A DNA stretch of 35,040 bases from JBBQSF01 sp038214085 (GTDB taxonomy: Bacteria; Bacteroidota; Bacteroidia; Bacteroidales; CG2-30-32-10), in contig JBBQSF010000014.1 in assembly GCA_038214085.1 (NCBI GenBank), positions 1-35,040 on the forward strand, read 5' to 3'. This document shows positions 1 to 9,469 of this stretch, piece after piece; positions within the stretch are counted from its first letter, which is position 1, and the number at the start of each line of letters is the position of its first letter. The notes under the pieces were generated by a model that did not search any database, was not told the origin of the DNA, and was given only the letters and a program-made list of their open reading frames with translations. The position numbers and the translations under genes were made by a program.

Positions 1-960
1 AGCTGGGGAACGGCTATTGTAAAAATTTTATTAAATAACACAAGTAAGATAAATTGGTGGATTCGTGAACCGGAAATCAGAGAAAACCTGAAACTATTCG
101 GTCACAATTCCGGTTATTTAAGCTCAGTTCAGTTTGATATATCCAAAATAAATCTATTTGAAAATATTGAAGAAGCTATAGAAGCCTCAGACATTCTGAT
201 TTTTGTGGTTCCATCAGCATTTTTACATAAAACCCTAAACGGAATTCCTTCAGAAAAATTTAATGGAAAAAAAATTGTTTCTGCTATCAAAGGCATTGTG
301 CCTGAACACAACGATATTGTTGCCGATTATTTTAATACAACATATAATATTTCTTATGAAGATTTCGCGGTAGTAAGCGGACCTTCTCATGCCGAAGAAA
401 TCGCTTTAGAAAAATTGACTTATCTTACTGTCGCCTCTCAAAACACTGAATTGGCTAACAATATAGCAACATATTTTAAATGCAGGTATGTGATGGTATC
501 TGTTTCTGAAGATATTTTTGGAACAGAGTATTCGGCTGTTCTTAAAAATGTTGTGGCAATTGCAAATGGAATCTGTATTTCGTTAGGTTACGGCGACAAT
601 TTTCAGGCAGCACTCATCGCCAATGCTTTGCAGGAAATTAAACGCTTTGTTTATGCAGTGCACCCAATAAAGCGAGATATTATTGATTCTGTTTATCTGG
701 GTGACTTGATGGTAACCGCCTATTCACAATTCAGCAGGAACAGAATGTTCGGAACCATGATTGGCAAAGGATATTCAGTACAATTTGCTCAAATGGAAAT
801 GAAAATGATTGCCGAAGGATATTACGCAGTAAAATGCATCTGGGAAATAAACAAAAACTATCATGTAAATATGCCTATAACAGAGGCTGTTTATAATATA
901 TTATATCAGAATCATCAGGCAGCTTCAGAGATAAAAATACTTACTGAAAGGATTTCATAG
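1..960 (+). CDS. gpsA: Glycerol-3-phosphate dehydrogenase [NAD(P)+], 5'-truncated by window edge
   Basis: The enzyme reduces dihydroxyacetone phosphate to sn-glycerol-3-phosphate for phospholipid synthesis in the cytosol. The frame is open from base 1 and gives 319 residues before the TAG stop. It starts inside the Rossmann nucleotide-binding loop (SWGTAIVKIL, normally preceded by GxG), so only roughly the first dozen residues are missing. Visible family signatures are DILIFVVPS near residue 62, GPSHAEEI at about 127-134, LKNVVAIANG with the presumed catalytic Lys at visible residue 182, and the C-terminal GDLMVTAYSQFSRNRMFG segment that contacts substrate. Total length fits the family (about 330 residues). 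The true start lies outside the window, so its promoter and upstream neighbours cannot be judged. Identification is confident. Confidence 0.93.
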   Translation, partial: SWGTAIVKILLNNTSKINWWIREPEIRENLKLFGHNSGYLSSVQFDISKINLFENIEEAIEASDILIFVVPSAFLHKTLNGIPSEKFNGKKIVSAIKGIVPEHNDIVADYFNTTYNISYEDFAVVSGPSHAEEIALEKLTYLTVASQNTELANNIATYFKCRYVMVSVSEDIFGTEYSAVLKNVVAIANGICISLGYGDNFQAALIANALQEIKRFVYAVHPIKRDIIDSVYLGDLMVTAYSQFSRNRMFGTMIGKGYSVQFAQMEMKMIAEGYYAVKCIWEINKNYHVNMPITEAVYNILYQNHQAASEIKILTERIS

Positions 961-1071
961 AGTTCTACCACCAATTCACCGAATATTTGGAAGAAAAATC
1001 TTAGAAAAAAAAATATTACTATATATTTGCAATTAATGAAATTTCTAAATCTTAACAATTAATTTATAATC

Positions 1072-3234
1072 ATGAAAAAAGTTTTATTACCTGTTTTGTT
1101 TGCCTTTATATTAGGCACAAAGGTGTTTGCTATCGTTCCCGATGAGGGCATGTGGTTACCAATGCTGGTTGAACGTCTTAATTATGTGGATATGCAAAAA
1201 GCTGGTCTGCATCTTACTGCAGATGAAATATACAGCGTAAACAAATCAAGCATGAAGGATGCTATAGTTTCGCTTGGCTTTTTCTGTACAGCAGAAGTTG
1301 TTTCGAACGAAGGTTTGCTTTTAACCAATCATCATTGTGGTTTCGATGCCATTCAATCGCATAGTTCTATAAAAAACGATTACCTTACTGAAGGCTTCTG
1401 GGCAATGAGTAAAAAGGAAGAACTTCCAAACAAGGATCTTACAGCCACTTTTCTTATCCGTATGGAAGACGTTACTTCAACGGTTCTTGCAGAAGTAACT
1501 GATAAAATGACCGAAGCCGAAAGAGATGCAAAAATTGAAGAAGTTTCAAAAAAGTTAGAAAAGGAAGCTTCTGAAAAAGGAAAATATGAAGTTAACGTAA
1601 AGAGTTTTTTCGATGGAAATGAGTATTACATGTTTGTTTATCTTACCTACAAAGATGTCAGGCTTGTTGGTGCACCTCCTTCAGCAGTTGGCAAATTTGG
1701 TGGCGATACAGATAACTGGATGTGGCCACGCCATACTGGAGACTTTTCAATGTTTCGCATTTATACTGCACCCGACGGAAGCCCTGCCGAATACAGCGAA
1801 GCAAATATTCCTCTTGTTCCAAAATACTCTTTACCTGTTTCATTAAAAGGAGTTAAAAAAGACGATTTCACAATGATATGGGGATATCCAGGACGTACCG
1901 ACAGATACCTTACCTCTTTTGGAGTTCAACTTGCAATTGATCAATCGAATCCTGCAATTGTAAAAATCAGGGATAAAAAACTTTCCATAATGAAAGAATA
2001 TATGGATGCTGACCCAACAGTTAGAATTCAGTATGCATCAAAATATGCTCAAACAAGCAACTACTGGAAATATTTTATCGGACAAACCCGTGGTTTGAAA
2101 AAACTGGATGTTGTTGGTAAAAAACAAGCCATTGAAACAGCTTTCAACAAATGGGTAAATCAGGATGCAGCACGAAAAGAAAAATACGGTTCGGCATTAA
2201 GCGATATTGAAACCGGATATACAGAACTTAAAAAATACAATCTCTCCATGAAGTATCTTGAAGAAGCAGCTTTACAAGGTCCTGAAATGATTTATTTTTC
2301 TTATGGAATTTTTCAGCTTTACAACTTACTAAAAACCCCTGAAGGAAAAGAAAAAGCAATTGCCGCAGCGGCTGAAACATTTAAAGAAACATGTGCTGAA
2401 TATTTTAAAAATTATAATAAAGCATGCGATAAACAGTTATTTGCAGAAATGTTGAAGATGTATTATGAAGATGTTACTGTAGATCAACAACCCACAATAT
2501 TTGCTGAAGTTGTTGCTAAGAAATATTCAAACGATTTCAACAAATTCGCTGATGCAGTTTACAGCAAATCCATTATGGTTGATTCCACAAAACTATATGC
2601 TTTTCTGAAAAAACCAACTTTCAAAGTACTAGACAAAGATCTTGGCTTTAAAACTATGTATTCAATGATTAAGGCGTATATCAATGTTTATCAATCGATT
2701 AAAGGCGTTGAGGAAAAAATCAACAAAGGCGATCGCTTATTTGTAGCTGGACTCCGCGAGATGAATCCTGACAAAGTTTACTATCCAAATGCAAACTCTA
2801 CAATGCGCATGACTTATGGAAAAATAGGCGACTACTACCCTGCTGATGCTGTTCATTATGACTTTGAAACCACACTCGACGGAGTAATGGAAAAAGAAGA
2901 TTCAACCAACGAAGAATTTATTGTTCCTAAAAAACTGAAAGAACTTTGGAAAGCTAAAGATTACGGTATTTATGCTGAAAACGGAAAACTCATTACCTGC
3001 TTTATTGCAAATACTGATATCACCGGTGGAAATTCAGGAAGCCCTGTTATTAACGGAGATGGACAATTAATTGGAATTGCCTTTGACGGAAACTGGGAAG
3101 CCATGAGTGGCGACATAGCATACGAACCGGAACTACAGCGCACTATTTGTGTTGACATCCGTTATGTTTTGTTTATGATCGACAAATATGCCGGTGCGAA
3201 AAACCTGATCAAAGAAATGACTTTGGTACAATAA
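1072..3234 (+). CDS. S46 family dipeptidyl-peptidase, DPP7-like
   Basis: A secreted or periplasmic serine peptidase that removes dipeptides from the N-terminus of peptides, used by asaccharolytic Bacteroidota to harvest amino acids. A signal peptide (MKKVLLPVLFAFILG...FA) is followed by a 720-residue protein, the usual S46 length. The catalytic triad is readable: TNHHC with His88, TGDF with Asp224, and GGNSGSPV with Ser655. The residue 18 after the catalytic Ser is Gly673 (FDGNW). In this family Gly there goes with DPP7-type preference for hydrophobic P1 residues, and Arg with DPP11 (Asp/Glu), so DPP7-like specificity is inferred. A possible -7 element TATATTTG lies at 1022-1029 without a clear -33 box. 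No Shine-Dalgarno is seen. The gene is monocistronic, closed by a strong terminator. Confidence 0.92.
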   Translation: MKKVLLPVLFAFILGTKVFAIVPDEGMWLPMLVERLNYVDMQKAGLHLTADEIYSVNKSSMKDAIVSLGFFCTAEVVSNEGLLLTNHHCGFDAIQSHSSIKNDYLTEGFWAMSKKEELPNKDLTATFLIRMEDVTSTVLAEVTDKMTEAERDAKIEEVSKKLEKEASEKGKYEVNVKSFFDGNEYYMFVYLTYKDVRLVGAPPSAVGKFGGDTDNWMWPRHTGDFSMFRIYTAPDGSPAEYSEANIPLVPKYSLPVSLKGVKKDDFTMIWGYPGRTDRYLTSFGVQLAIDQSNPAIVKIRDKKLSIMKEYMDADPTVRIQYASKYAQTSNYWKYFIGQTRGLKKLDVVGKKQAIETAFNKWVNQDAARKEKYGSALSDIETGYTELKKYNLSMKYLEEAALQGPEMIYFSYGIFQLYNLLKTPEGKEKAIAAAAETFKETCAEYFKNYNKACDKQLFAEMLKMYYEDVTVDQQPTIFAEVVAKKYSNDFNKFADAVYSKSIMVDSTKLYAFLKKPTFKVLDKDLGFKTMYSMIKAYINVYQSIKGVEEKINKGDRLFVAGLREMNPDKVYYPNANSTMRMTYGKIGDYYPADAVHYDFETTLDGVMEKEDSTNEEFIVPKKLKELWKAKDYGIYAENGKLITCFIANTDITGGNSGSPVINGDGQLIGIAFDGNWEAMSGDIAYEPELQRTICVDIRYVLFMIDKYAGAKNLIKEMTLVQ

Positions 3235-3256
3235 CACAGTAATTTTATTATTACAA

Positions 3257-3292
3257 AAAGCCGCTGATTATTTTATCAGCGGCTTTTTTTTA
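3257..3292 (+). terminator. Rho-independent terminator after the S46 peptidase
   Basis: A perfect 10-bp stem (AGCCGCTGAT 3259-3268 with ATCAGCGGCT 3275-3284) and a 6-nt loop are followed by an eight-T run. It begins about 25 bp after the peptidase stop. Confidence 0.9.
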
Positions 3293-3629
3293 ATTATTCA
3301 GTAGGTAATTTGCAAATCAACGCAAAAGTTTAAATCAAAATTCAACAAAAGTAATTTAGCGAAAAGGATCTATACCAATACTTAGGGAGAAATCGGGCTT
3401 AGCTTATTTCATGCCTACTGAGGAAATGTCAATCGAAAATCGAAGGTGTTCATTTTATTGACTGCTGTGAATTCATTATCTGTATAATGATTCCATGAGA
3501 TTAATCAGCAATGTATTCGTAAAATGGTTTGACCCATCAAGCAATGAACTATAGATGCTGAATTTGTGTACAATCGGAATTGTTTATGAGCAAGAAAAGA
3601 TAAGATTCTTTCCTGTATAAAATCAGGAA
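3293..3629. other. Intergenic stretch with no recognisable gene
   Basis: About 340 bp between the terminator of the S46 peptidase and the 3' end of the convergent MORN-repeat gene. Both strands are broken by stops and no long frame, RNA or repeat is recognised. A short minus-strand stretch near 3365-3400 reads KPDFSLSIGIDPF before hitting stops and could be a remnant of a decayed gene, but it is too short to name. Confidence 0.4.
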
Positions 3630-4352
3630 TTACTTGTTATTGGGTTTGGGAGTAGTATTGGTTTTTGTTGTATCGGTTTTTATTTTATCCGATGTTTTTA
3701 CAGGCGTTTTATTTGTAGTTTTGTTTGTAGTTTTAACTGGCGTTTTATTATTGGTAACGGATTCTTTTAGCTGTAAAACCCCATTGATATACTTGCTTGT
3801 TTCAATAACTTTTCCATCAGAATTGTAAGAAAACCATTCTCCATCTTTAACACCTAATTTGTAACTTCCCTGCATCGACTTTGTTCCTTTTGAATTGTAA
3901 AAGACCCATAAACCATCTTTTTTATTTAAGACATAAGAGCCTTCATTTTTCTTTTCTCCTGAAGATTTATGATAGGACATCCAGATACCTGTTTTCTTGT
4001 TTTCTTTATAGGTACCTTCAGTATTTATTTGACCATTGCTAAAATAGTTTTTAAAATCACCATCTCTCAAACCCCAGTAATAATTAGATTCTTCGCGAAC
4101 AATACCGTTTGATGAATAATATTTAGAACATAAACCGTTTTTTATATCGTTTTTGTATGTAATGGAGTAAAGCAGAATTCTATCGCGGGTGTAATATTTC
4201 CATTCTCCTTGTTTCCCTTTATCGTCTTTCATATTCATGTGTTTTTCACCCCAGGGAGCATATTTAGGCCTCTGACCCTCTTCGTTTTGAGCAAATGAAA
4301 AAGAAGGTATAAAAAAAAGCAAAATACAAACTAAACGATAAGTTGGCAGCAT
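3630..4352 (-). CDS. Secreted MORN_2-repeat protein
   Basis: A 240-residue protein with a signal peptide (MLPTYRLVCILLFFIPSFSFAQ). The middle is built from five or six tandem repeats of roughly 20-24 residues of the MORN_2/YwqK type (for example NGLCSKYYSSNGIVREESNY, DGLWVFYNSKGTKSMQGSY, DGEWFSYNSDGKVIETSKY). The last 45 residues are a low-complexity Thr/Lys/Pro/Asn tail (repeats of TTNKT, PVKT, TTKT). Such repeats form stacked beta-hairpins. Function is unknown; an envelope location is inferred from the signal peptide. No lipobox Cys follows the signal peptide. A good promoter lies directly upstream, so it is probably transcribed alone. Confidence 0.8.
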   Translation of the reverse strand: MLPTYRLVCILLFFIPSFSFAQNEEGQRPKYAPWGEKHMNMKDDKGKQGEWKYYTRDRILLYSITYKNDIKNGLCSKYYSSNGIVREESNYYWGLRDGDFKNYFSNGQINTEGTYKENKKTGIWMSYHKSSGEKKNEGSYVLNKKDGLWVFYNSKGTKSMQGSYKLGVKDGEWFSYNSDGKVIETSKYINGVLQLKESVTNNKTPVKTTNKTTNKTPVKTSDKIKTDTTKTNTTPKPNNK

Positions 4353-4365
4353 TAGATTTTTTTTG

Positions 4366-4396
4366 TAAAGATAATTAAAAACTAATTTTTTATCAA
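4366..4396 (-). promoter_or_regulatory. Candidate Bacteroidota promoter for the MORN-repeat gene
   Basis: Read on the minus strand: TTG (4396-4394), 20 bp, TATCTTTA (4373-4366). This differs from the TTG/TAnnTTTG consensus only in the last base. The predicted start of transcription is about 10 nt before the ATG. Confidence 0.5.
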
Positions 4397-4448
4397 GTTT
4401 ATACGATTATTTTTAAATTTTGTTTCAAGAGAAAGATACCCAAACTGA

Positions 4449-5384
4449 TTAATGAACTTTGATAACCTGGCCAACCTGTAATACCTTTGTTGCTTTAATA
4501 CCGTTAAGTTTGCAAAGATAGGCTACAGTTGTTCCGTTCTTTGATGCTATTTTAGATAACGAATCGCCTGATTTTACCTTGTAATACTTAGTAGCACCTG
4601 CAATTTTTTGGATGGCTGAAACGTAACCAAAGCTTTTTTTCGTAAGATAAACCGTATCTTTTTTAACAGTAAACGACGAAAAGTTAATGAAATACTCCGG
4701 ATTCATTGCTATTCCATGGTATCGAATTTCAAAATGGAGATGACTGCCATACGACCGACCAGTATTCCCTCCTAAACCTATTATATCTCCAGCTTTTACT
4801 TCCTGATTGGGAAGCACCTTTATACCGGAAAGATGTCCGTAGAGCGATTCAAAACCATTTGAATTCCTAATAATAATTACATTTCCATAACCGCCTCCCC
4901 AACCCATTTTCGCAACGCGAACTATTCCATCGAATGCACTTCTAACAGTATCGCCCGTTTCAAGATTTAAATCTATTCCATAGTGAAACCCTCGCCTGCG
5001 CCAACCAAAATTTGAAGTAATCGGACCTAAAATTGGTGGAAAAAATCGGTGAACACTATCTTGCATCACCATCATTATAGAATCTTGAATTTTGGAAGGA
5101 TCAAAACTTTTATTAAAAAACAGGATATCGTTGTTCCAGTTTTCATAATTTTTGGTAAGTGAATCCAATGAAAGTGTAGCTACAAAATTACTATCAGTAT
5201 AATTGAAAAAATAATATCCAATGGAATCAGCTATAGGAAAATAATAAGATGTAAGATCAGTACTGTCGTTCATGCTTTCAAATACATAAATGGTATCCTC
5301 GCCATTCTTTTGAGAAAAAACATTAACTGGATTAAATGCAGCAAAAACGAACAAAAGAAATATCCAAAACTTTTTATTTTTCAT
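4449..5384 (-). CDS. LytM-type M23 metallopeptidase with C-terminal LysM
   Basis: A secreted peptidoglycan endopeptidase-like protein, 311 residues. A signal peptide (MKNKKFWIFLLFVFAAFNPVNVFSQ) is followed by a poorly conserved region. The M23 domain (about 125-235) carries the zinc and catalytic motifs HYGIDLNL (HxxxD), YGHLSG and HLHFEIRYHG (HxH). A LysM domain (YYKVKSGDSLSKIASKNG...QVIKVH, about 265-311) should bind glycan chains. Because both zinc-binding motifs are complete, catalytic activity is possible. A role in septal or cell-wall remodelling is the usual one for this architecture. It is transcribed divergently from the downstream-numbered nuclease-fold gene, from its own promoter. 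Confidence 0.9.
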   Translation of the reverse strand: MKNKKFWIFLLFVFAAFNPVNVFSQKNGEDTIYVFESMNDSTDLTSYYFPIADSIGYYFFNYTDSNFVATLSLDSLTKNYENWNNDILFFNKSFDPSKIQDSIMMVMQDSVHRFFPPILGPITSNFGWRRRGFHYGIDLNLETGDTVRSAFDGIVRVAKMGWGGGYGNVIIIRNSNGFESLYGHLSGIKVLPNQEVKAGDIIGLGGNTGRSYGSHLHFEIRYHGIAMNPEYFINFSSFTVKKDTVYLTKKSFGYVSAIQKIAGATKYYKVKSGDSLSKIASKNGTTVAYLCKLNGIKATKVLQVGQVIKVH

Positions 5385-5441
5385 AAAATATCTTCGTCTA
5401 AAAAATATCAGTTAAACTTATTTATCGTCTATTCTAATTTG

Positions 5442-5472
5442 CAAGTATAATAATAATATTTTATTTAACAAA
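5442..5472 (-). promoter_or_regulatory. Candidate promoter for the M23/LysM gene
   Basis: Minus strand TTTG (5472-5469), 19 bp, TATACTTG (5449-5442), one mismatch to TAnnTTTG. It gives a leader of roughly 50 nt before the ATG at 5384. It lies back to back with the plus-strand promoter at 5480-5510. Confidence 0.5.
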
Positions 5473-5479
5473 GAAATAC

Positions 5480-5510
5480 TTGCTGAAAGCTAATATTTGC
5501 AATAACTTTG
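5480..5510 (+). promoter_or_regulatory. Candidate promoter for the T9SS nuclease-fold gene
   Basis: TTG (5480-5482), 20 bp, TAACTTTG (5503-5510), a full match to the Bacteroidota consensus. The open frame extends back to this TTG, but the TTG is better explained as the -33 box than as a start codon. Confidence 0.6.
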
Positions 5511-5524
5511 CAAAAAATTATCAT

Positions 5525-6772
5525 ATGCAGATATCTAAATTCATAAAAAAATCTATATTCATTTTATTATTACTTATATCTTGTTTTTATGCTAAGTCTC
5601 AGGATACAATTAAGATAATGTATTACAATATATTGAATTACACGCCAACTTCCACTGCTAAAATTCATTATCTGACACAAATCACAAGCTACATTAAACC
5701 TGACATAATGGTGGTTAATGAAATTGACAATGACACCAGCGCTTCGCATATTCTCAATTATGTTTTAAACATTAATGGTGAAACAAATTTTAAGAAAGCT
5801 GAATTTACTGACGGACCTGACACTGACAACATGTTGTTTTACAACTCCACTTTTTTTTCGCTTACTTTTCAGGATACAATTATTACTGCTTTAAGATACA
5901 TCAATCACTATAAGTTGTATTATAATAATTCATTCGACATTGCCGCCGATTCTATATTTCTTGAATTTTATGGCGGTCATTTAAAAGCAAGTTCAGGTTC
6001 TACAAATGAAGTTAAAAGATATGAAGAGGTTAAACTCTTAAAAAACTATATAGAAACAAAAACATCAGGATCAAATGTGTTTTTTGGAGGCGACATGAAT
6101 TTCTACAGTTCTTTAGAACCGGCACTTAAACTCTTAATGGATTCGGGTTTGGTAAGATTCATTGATCCTGCAAATGCAATTGGCGATTGGCATGACAATC
6201 CATTGTACTCAAAGGTTCATACCCAAAGCACAAGGGTTCGACAATTTGGTGGTGGAGCTTCTGGTGGCCTTGATGATCGTTTCGATTTTATTTTCACAAC
6301 CAAAGACCTTGTAGAAGGCGACAATTTTGTTAAGTACATTCCCGATTCTTATACTCCTTTTGGAAACGATGGAAATCATTTGAATGATTCTTTAACCGCA
6401 TTGCCATTAAATCCTGATATTCCTGACAGTATCACTTACGCTCTTTATGGTATGTCCGATCATTTGCCAGTTTTAATGAAAGTAGAAATCGGAAATACTG
6501 AATCAATTTCAGAAACAAATACTTCAGCATTTGATTATACGATACTTCCAAACCCTTCAGGTAAAGATTTTTCAATTAGCTTAAACTGTTCTGAAGCAAT
6601 AAAAATTTCAATCAACATTACAGATATCAATGGAAAAAGGATTTTTAACGAATCCGATAGCTTCAAAAAAGGAACCCAAATTCGAAAATATTCTATTGCT
6701 AAAAAGGGAATATATCTCGTAAACATCAGCGGGAAAAATACTTCCGTTTCAAAAAAGTTGATTATAGAATAA
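5525..6772 (+). CDS. Secreted endonuclease/exonuclease/phosphatase-fold protein with T9SS sorting domain
   Basis: A 415-residue exported protein of the EEP (DNase I-like) fold. The start at 5525 is chosen because it begins a good signal peptide (MQISKFIKKSIFILLLLISC...SQ) and follows a consensus promoter; the frame stays open upstream to 5480. EEP motifs are present in order: IMYYNILNY, MVVNEIDND (metal-binding Glu), GGDMNFY (Asp/Asn), DDRFDFIFTT and the terminal SDHLPVLMKV (Asp-His pair). The last 80 residues (FDYTILPNPSGKDFSI... to KLIIE) are a type A T9SS C-terminal sorting domain, so the product should be exported across the outer membrane and anchored or released. The substrate (DNA, RNA, phospholipid or sugar phosphate) cannot be told from sequence. 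Confidence 0.85.
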   Translation: MQISKFIKKSIFILLLLISCFYAKSQDTIKIMYYNILNYTPTSTAKIHYLTQITSYIKPDIMVVNEIDNDTSASHILNYVLNINGETNFKKAEFTDGPDTDNMLFYNSTFFSLTFQDTIITALRYINHYKLYYNNSFDIAADSIFLEFYGGHLKASSGSTNEVKRYEEVKLLKNYIETKTSGSNVFFGGDMNFYSSLEPALKLLMDSGLVRFIDPANAIGDWHDNPLYSKVHTQSTRVRQFGGGASGGLDDRFDFIFTTKDLVEGDNFVKYIPDSYTPFGNDGNHLNDSLTALPLNPDIPDSITYALYGMSDHLPVLMKVEIGNTESISETNTSAFDYTILPNPSGKDFSISLNCSEAIKISINITDINGKRIFNESDSFKKGTQIRKYSIAKKGIYLVNISGKNTSVSKKLIIE

Positions 6773-6784
6773 ACCTTATTCTAT
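6764..6784. repeat. Perfect 9-bp inverted repeat spanning two convergent stop codons
   Basis: ATAGAATAA (6764-6772) and TTATTCTAT (6776-6784), loop ACC. The two convergent T9SS genes stop only 3 bp apart, and both sorting domains end Ile-Glu-stop, which produces the symmetry. It could act as a weak bidirectional terminator, but there is no immediate long U-tract. Confidence 0.5.
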
Positions 6785-9220
6785 TACAAGAATTTTTTTG
6801 TGAAAGGTGATGTTTTCAGTACTCAGCGTTACAAAATACAAACCCTGTTTTACACCCTGAAGTGATATTTTTATTTCTCCCTGTTGAGGCATATTATAAG
6901 TGGAATTGAATACTTGTTTTCCTGAAATATCAGCAATCACAATTTGTTCAACCTGTTTTACCGATGAAATAAAAAGCATATCAGTAACAGGATTTGGATA
7001 AATTTCAATTATTCCGTTTGAATTTATTTCTTCGATACCAACCAAACCGAGAGTTTGCGCTACAGTATCTGAATGACAATTGCTCCATACAATAAGTGTT
7101 ACCAAATAGTTACCTGATAAAGGGAACAAATGAATAGGCGACAATTCATTGCTCCAGCCTCCATCGCCATAGTCCCAATAGCTGCTATCTACATTTGTAG
7201 AAGTGTTGGTAAACTGCACATACAATCCCGCAGGAACGAAAGAAAAAGAAGCAACCGGAGGAGGAATAGTATCAACAAAAATAAATACGCTGTCGCTCAA
7301 AAAACAATTATTCACTGTGGTAACCGTAACGTAATACATAGTACTTAAAACAGGTGTTACATGAACTTCAGGAGTGTATTGCATAGTGCTCCACTCATAC
7401 GTATTTCCACCCGAAGCAACAAGAACAACAGAATCGCCAAGACAAATACTCTGACTTATACCGGCATCAGCAAGTGGTAGTGGAAATATCTGAAAAGGAT
7501 AATTTGAATACTGATTGTTATTTGGATTTATATCCCCGGAAAGGTTGGTGTAGGCATTCATGGTAAAAGCCGAAGCTGAAGAAAAATTTTCTGTTGTCGG
7601 AAACTCGAACAAAATACTATCTCCACTGGCAATAGTCACATTACCGGTATTCCCGGAAACTACATTTCCACCTGAAATAAGATATAATACAGGAATAGAT
7701 CCAGTAAAAGAATATAAACCATAATTTCTGATATAAATCTCAACTTTTCCGGATGTATTCTGGCATGCATTCAGCGGAAACACAACGGAACTCACACCAA
7801 CATCTTCCACACTAAATTCATCAGCACCAATATCAGGTGTTGTAGTATTTCTGGTAGAGCCATCGATATCAGTAGTTACAGGAGTTGTTGAAGAAGAAAG
7901 CGGAATAGCATGGCCGTTAATAATTCCTGAACTTGAATGCAAATCGGTTGCAGAAAAAAACATCGGATTACAACTCACCGAATTATTATCTTTTGATGAT
8001 GCGCTCTGCCAATCGGCCAGTGTAGCTTTGTTACCGGAAGTACCCCAGTAGCCAAGTACCGAACCTAAAGTAAATAAATCATTGTAATTGGAAATACTCA
8101 ATGCTGTCATGGAATTGTCGTCAACATAAATAGCCATTCCCGAACCACCGTTCAAAATATTGTTTCTTAGGTCAATGTTCTGTAATGTCAGCCCCGAAAG
8201 GCTCAGTGCTTTTGATGCTGTATTGGTATTGGTAATATTTACACTATTATAAAAAATGTTTTGGGTAGTGGACAGGTTTACATAAATACCAATAGATGCA
8301 TTTGTACCAGCAATTGCAACAAAATTATTAGCAGTTAATCCATTCTGTGGCACAGCATCGTTGTAATAGAGATAAATACCTGTTCCTCCGTTTTGAAGTA
8401 TGATTTTATTGCCTGTAATGCGCAATGCATTGTCGCAATAAAAAGTACGGATGCCATTAACTGAAGCATAATTAGAATTTGTCGAAAACTGGTTTCCGGT
8501 TATCTGAACACTGTTTTGATAGGCTATATCGAAACCTGCAGCACTTTGGTTACTTAGAATATTGCCAGAAAAAATATTTCCAGTTTCCAAAATTGTACTT
8601 CCCTGCCCGTAGAACCAAAATCCATAAGAACCGTTGTTCATGGTATTTTTAGAAAACGTATTGTAATTGTCGGAGCTTGTGTTTGGCGAATACACCAGTA
8701 CATAATTAGAAGTGGTTGATGTGGTATTAACGCCAATGATTCGGCAGTTTTTTACTTGGTTATTGCTTGCTGAATTTGAGAATTCGATAACATTCCCAAA
8801 TGTGCTTGTTCCTGAACGTTGTATTGTCATTTTTTGAAAAATAACATAATCCGCTCCATCAAATTTTAAGGAATAATTATTGGCTGCAGTTGCTGACGAA
8901 GGATAGGTTAATGTAACTGCAGTGCTGTCGTTAGAGGTTGAAATAAAAGTTACCGTATTGGACGCAGATGAGCCTGAAAATTGAGATATGCTGATTTGTT
9001 CGTTATAAGTCCCAGGCCGAACCTGAAAAACGACACTACCTGTCACCCCTTGACTGTTTAAAGCAGATACAGCACTTGAAAAAGTAGCATAATCGGGTGA
9101 AGCACCTCCTATAGTGTATGTTCCTGTTAATGTAGTTTCAAGTTTGGATGCTGATGATAAGAGCGAAATTCCAAAAAGAAGTATAGCGGAGAACATCATT
9201 TTGTAAAAATTGTTTTTCAT
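6776..9220 (-). CDS. T9SS-exported parallel beta-helix / PKD cell-surface protein
   Basis: An 814-residue exported protein. After the signal peptide (MKNNFYKMMFSAILLFGISLLSSAS), residues of about 30-440 form a right-handed parallel beta-helix region with many Asn-rich turns (YVIFQKMTIQRSG, NQVKNCRIIG, SVQITGNQF, ALRITGNKI, NIDLRNNIL), ending in the common DIDGSTRNTTTPDIGADEF motif. A CARDB/Ig-like region follows (about 470-640), then a PKD-like module (VQFTNTSTNVDSSYWDYGDG, about 660-720). A type A T9SS C-terminal domain (IEIYPNPVTDMLFISS ... KKILVIE) completes it. Beta-helix regions of this sort often bind or cleave polysaccharide, but no catalytic residues are identifiable, so an adhesin-like or structural role is equally possible. 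Confidence 0.85.
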   Translation of the reverse strand: MKNNFYKMMFSAILLFGISLLSSASKLETTLTGTYTIGGASPDYATFSSAVSALNSQGVTGSVVFQVRPGTYNEQISISQFSGSSASNTVTFISTSNDSTAVTLTYPSSATAANNYSLKFDGADYVIFQKMTIQRSGTSTFGNVIEFSNSASNNQVKNCRIIGVNTTSTTSNYVLVYSPNTSSDNYNTFSKNTMNNGSYGFWFYGQGSTILETGNIFSGNILSNQSAAGFDIAYQNSVQITGNQFSTNSNYASVNGIRTFYCDNALRITGNKIILQNGGTGIYLYYNDAVPQNGLTANNFVAIAGTNASIGIYVNLSTTQNIFYNSVNITNTNTASKALSLSGLTLQNIDLRNNILNGGSGMAIYVDDNSMTALSISNYNDLFTLGSVLGYWGTSGNKATLADWQSASSKDNNSVSCNPMFFSATDLHSSSGIINGHAIPLSSSTTPVTTDIDGSTRNTTTPDIGADEFSVEDVGVSSVVFPLNACQNTSGKVEIYIRNYGLYSFTGSIPVLYLISGGNVVSGNTGNVTIASGDSILFEFPTTENFSSASAFTMNAYTNLSGDINPNNNQYSNYPFQIFPLPLADAGISQSICLGDSVVLVASGGNTYEWSTMQYTPEVHVTPVLSTMYYVTVTTVNNCFLSDSVFIFVDTIPPPVASFSFVPAGLYVQFTNTSTNVDSSYWDYGDGGWSNELSPIHLFPLSGNYLVTLIVWSNCHSDTVAQTLGLVGIEEINSNGIIEIYPNPVTDMLFISSVKQVEQIVIADISGKQVFNSTYNMPQQGEIKISLQGVKQGLYFVTLSTENITFHKKILVIE

Positions 9221-9469
9221 AATCGGCTTTTTTTTAGCTTACTAAAATAGGTAAAGTTGAGTGTTTTTTGCAAAAATATTTTCTTTTTTTTATTATCTTA
9301 AAATGCTGATTGATAAAGTATTTTAAGATATAACTAAATAAAATGAAACCTAAAAGCAAAAATAACAGTATAAAAATCAAATTTAATATGCTGAGTTATA
9401 TAAAAAATTCATTAGTTTTACAAATTGAAATTTAGAATGTTTGATTAAATAGTTAATAATTCGAATCAA

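Noticed and set aside
3293..3629. A possible decayed gene or regulatory RNA after the first terminator
   Set aside because: Only a 13-residue fragment reads like protein, both strands have frequent stops, and no stable structure is apparent by eye.
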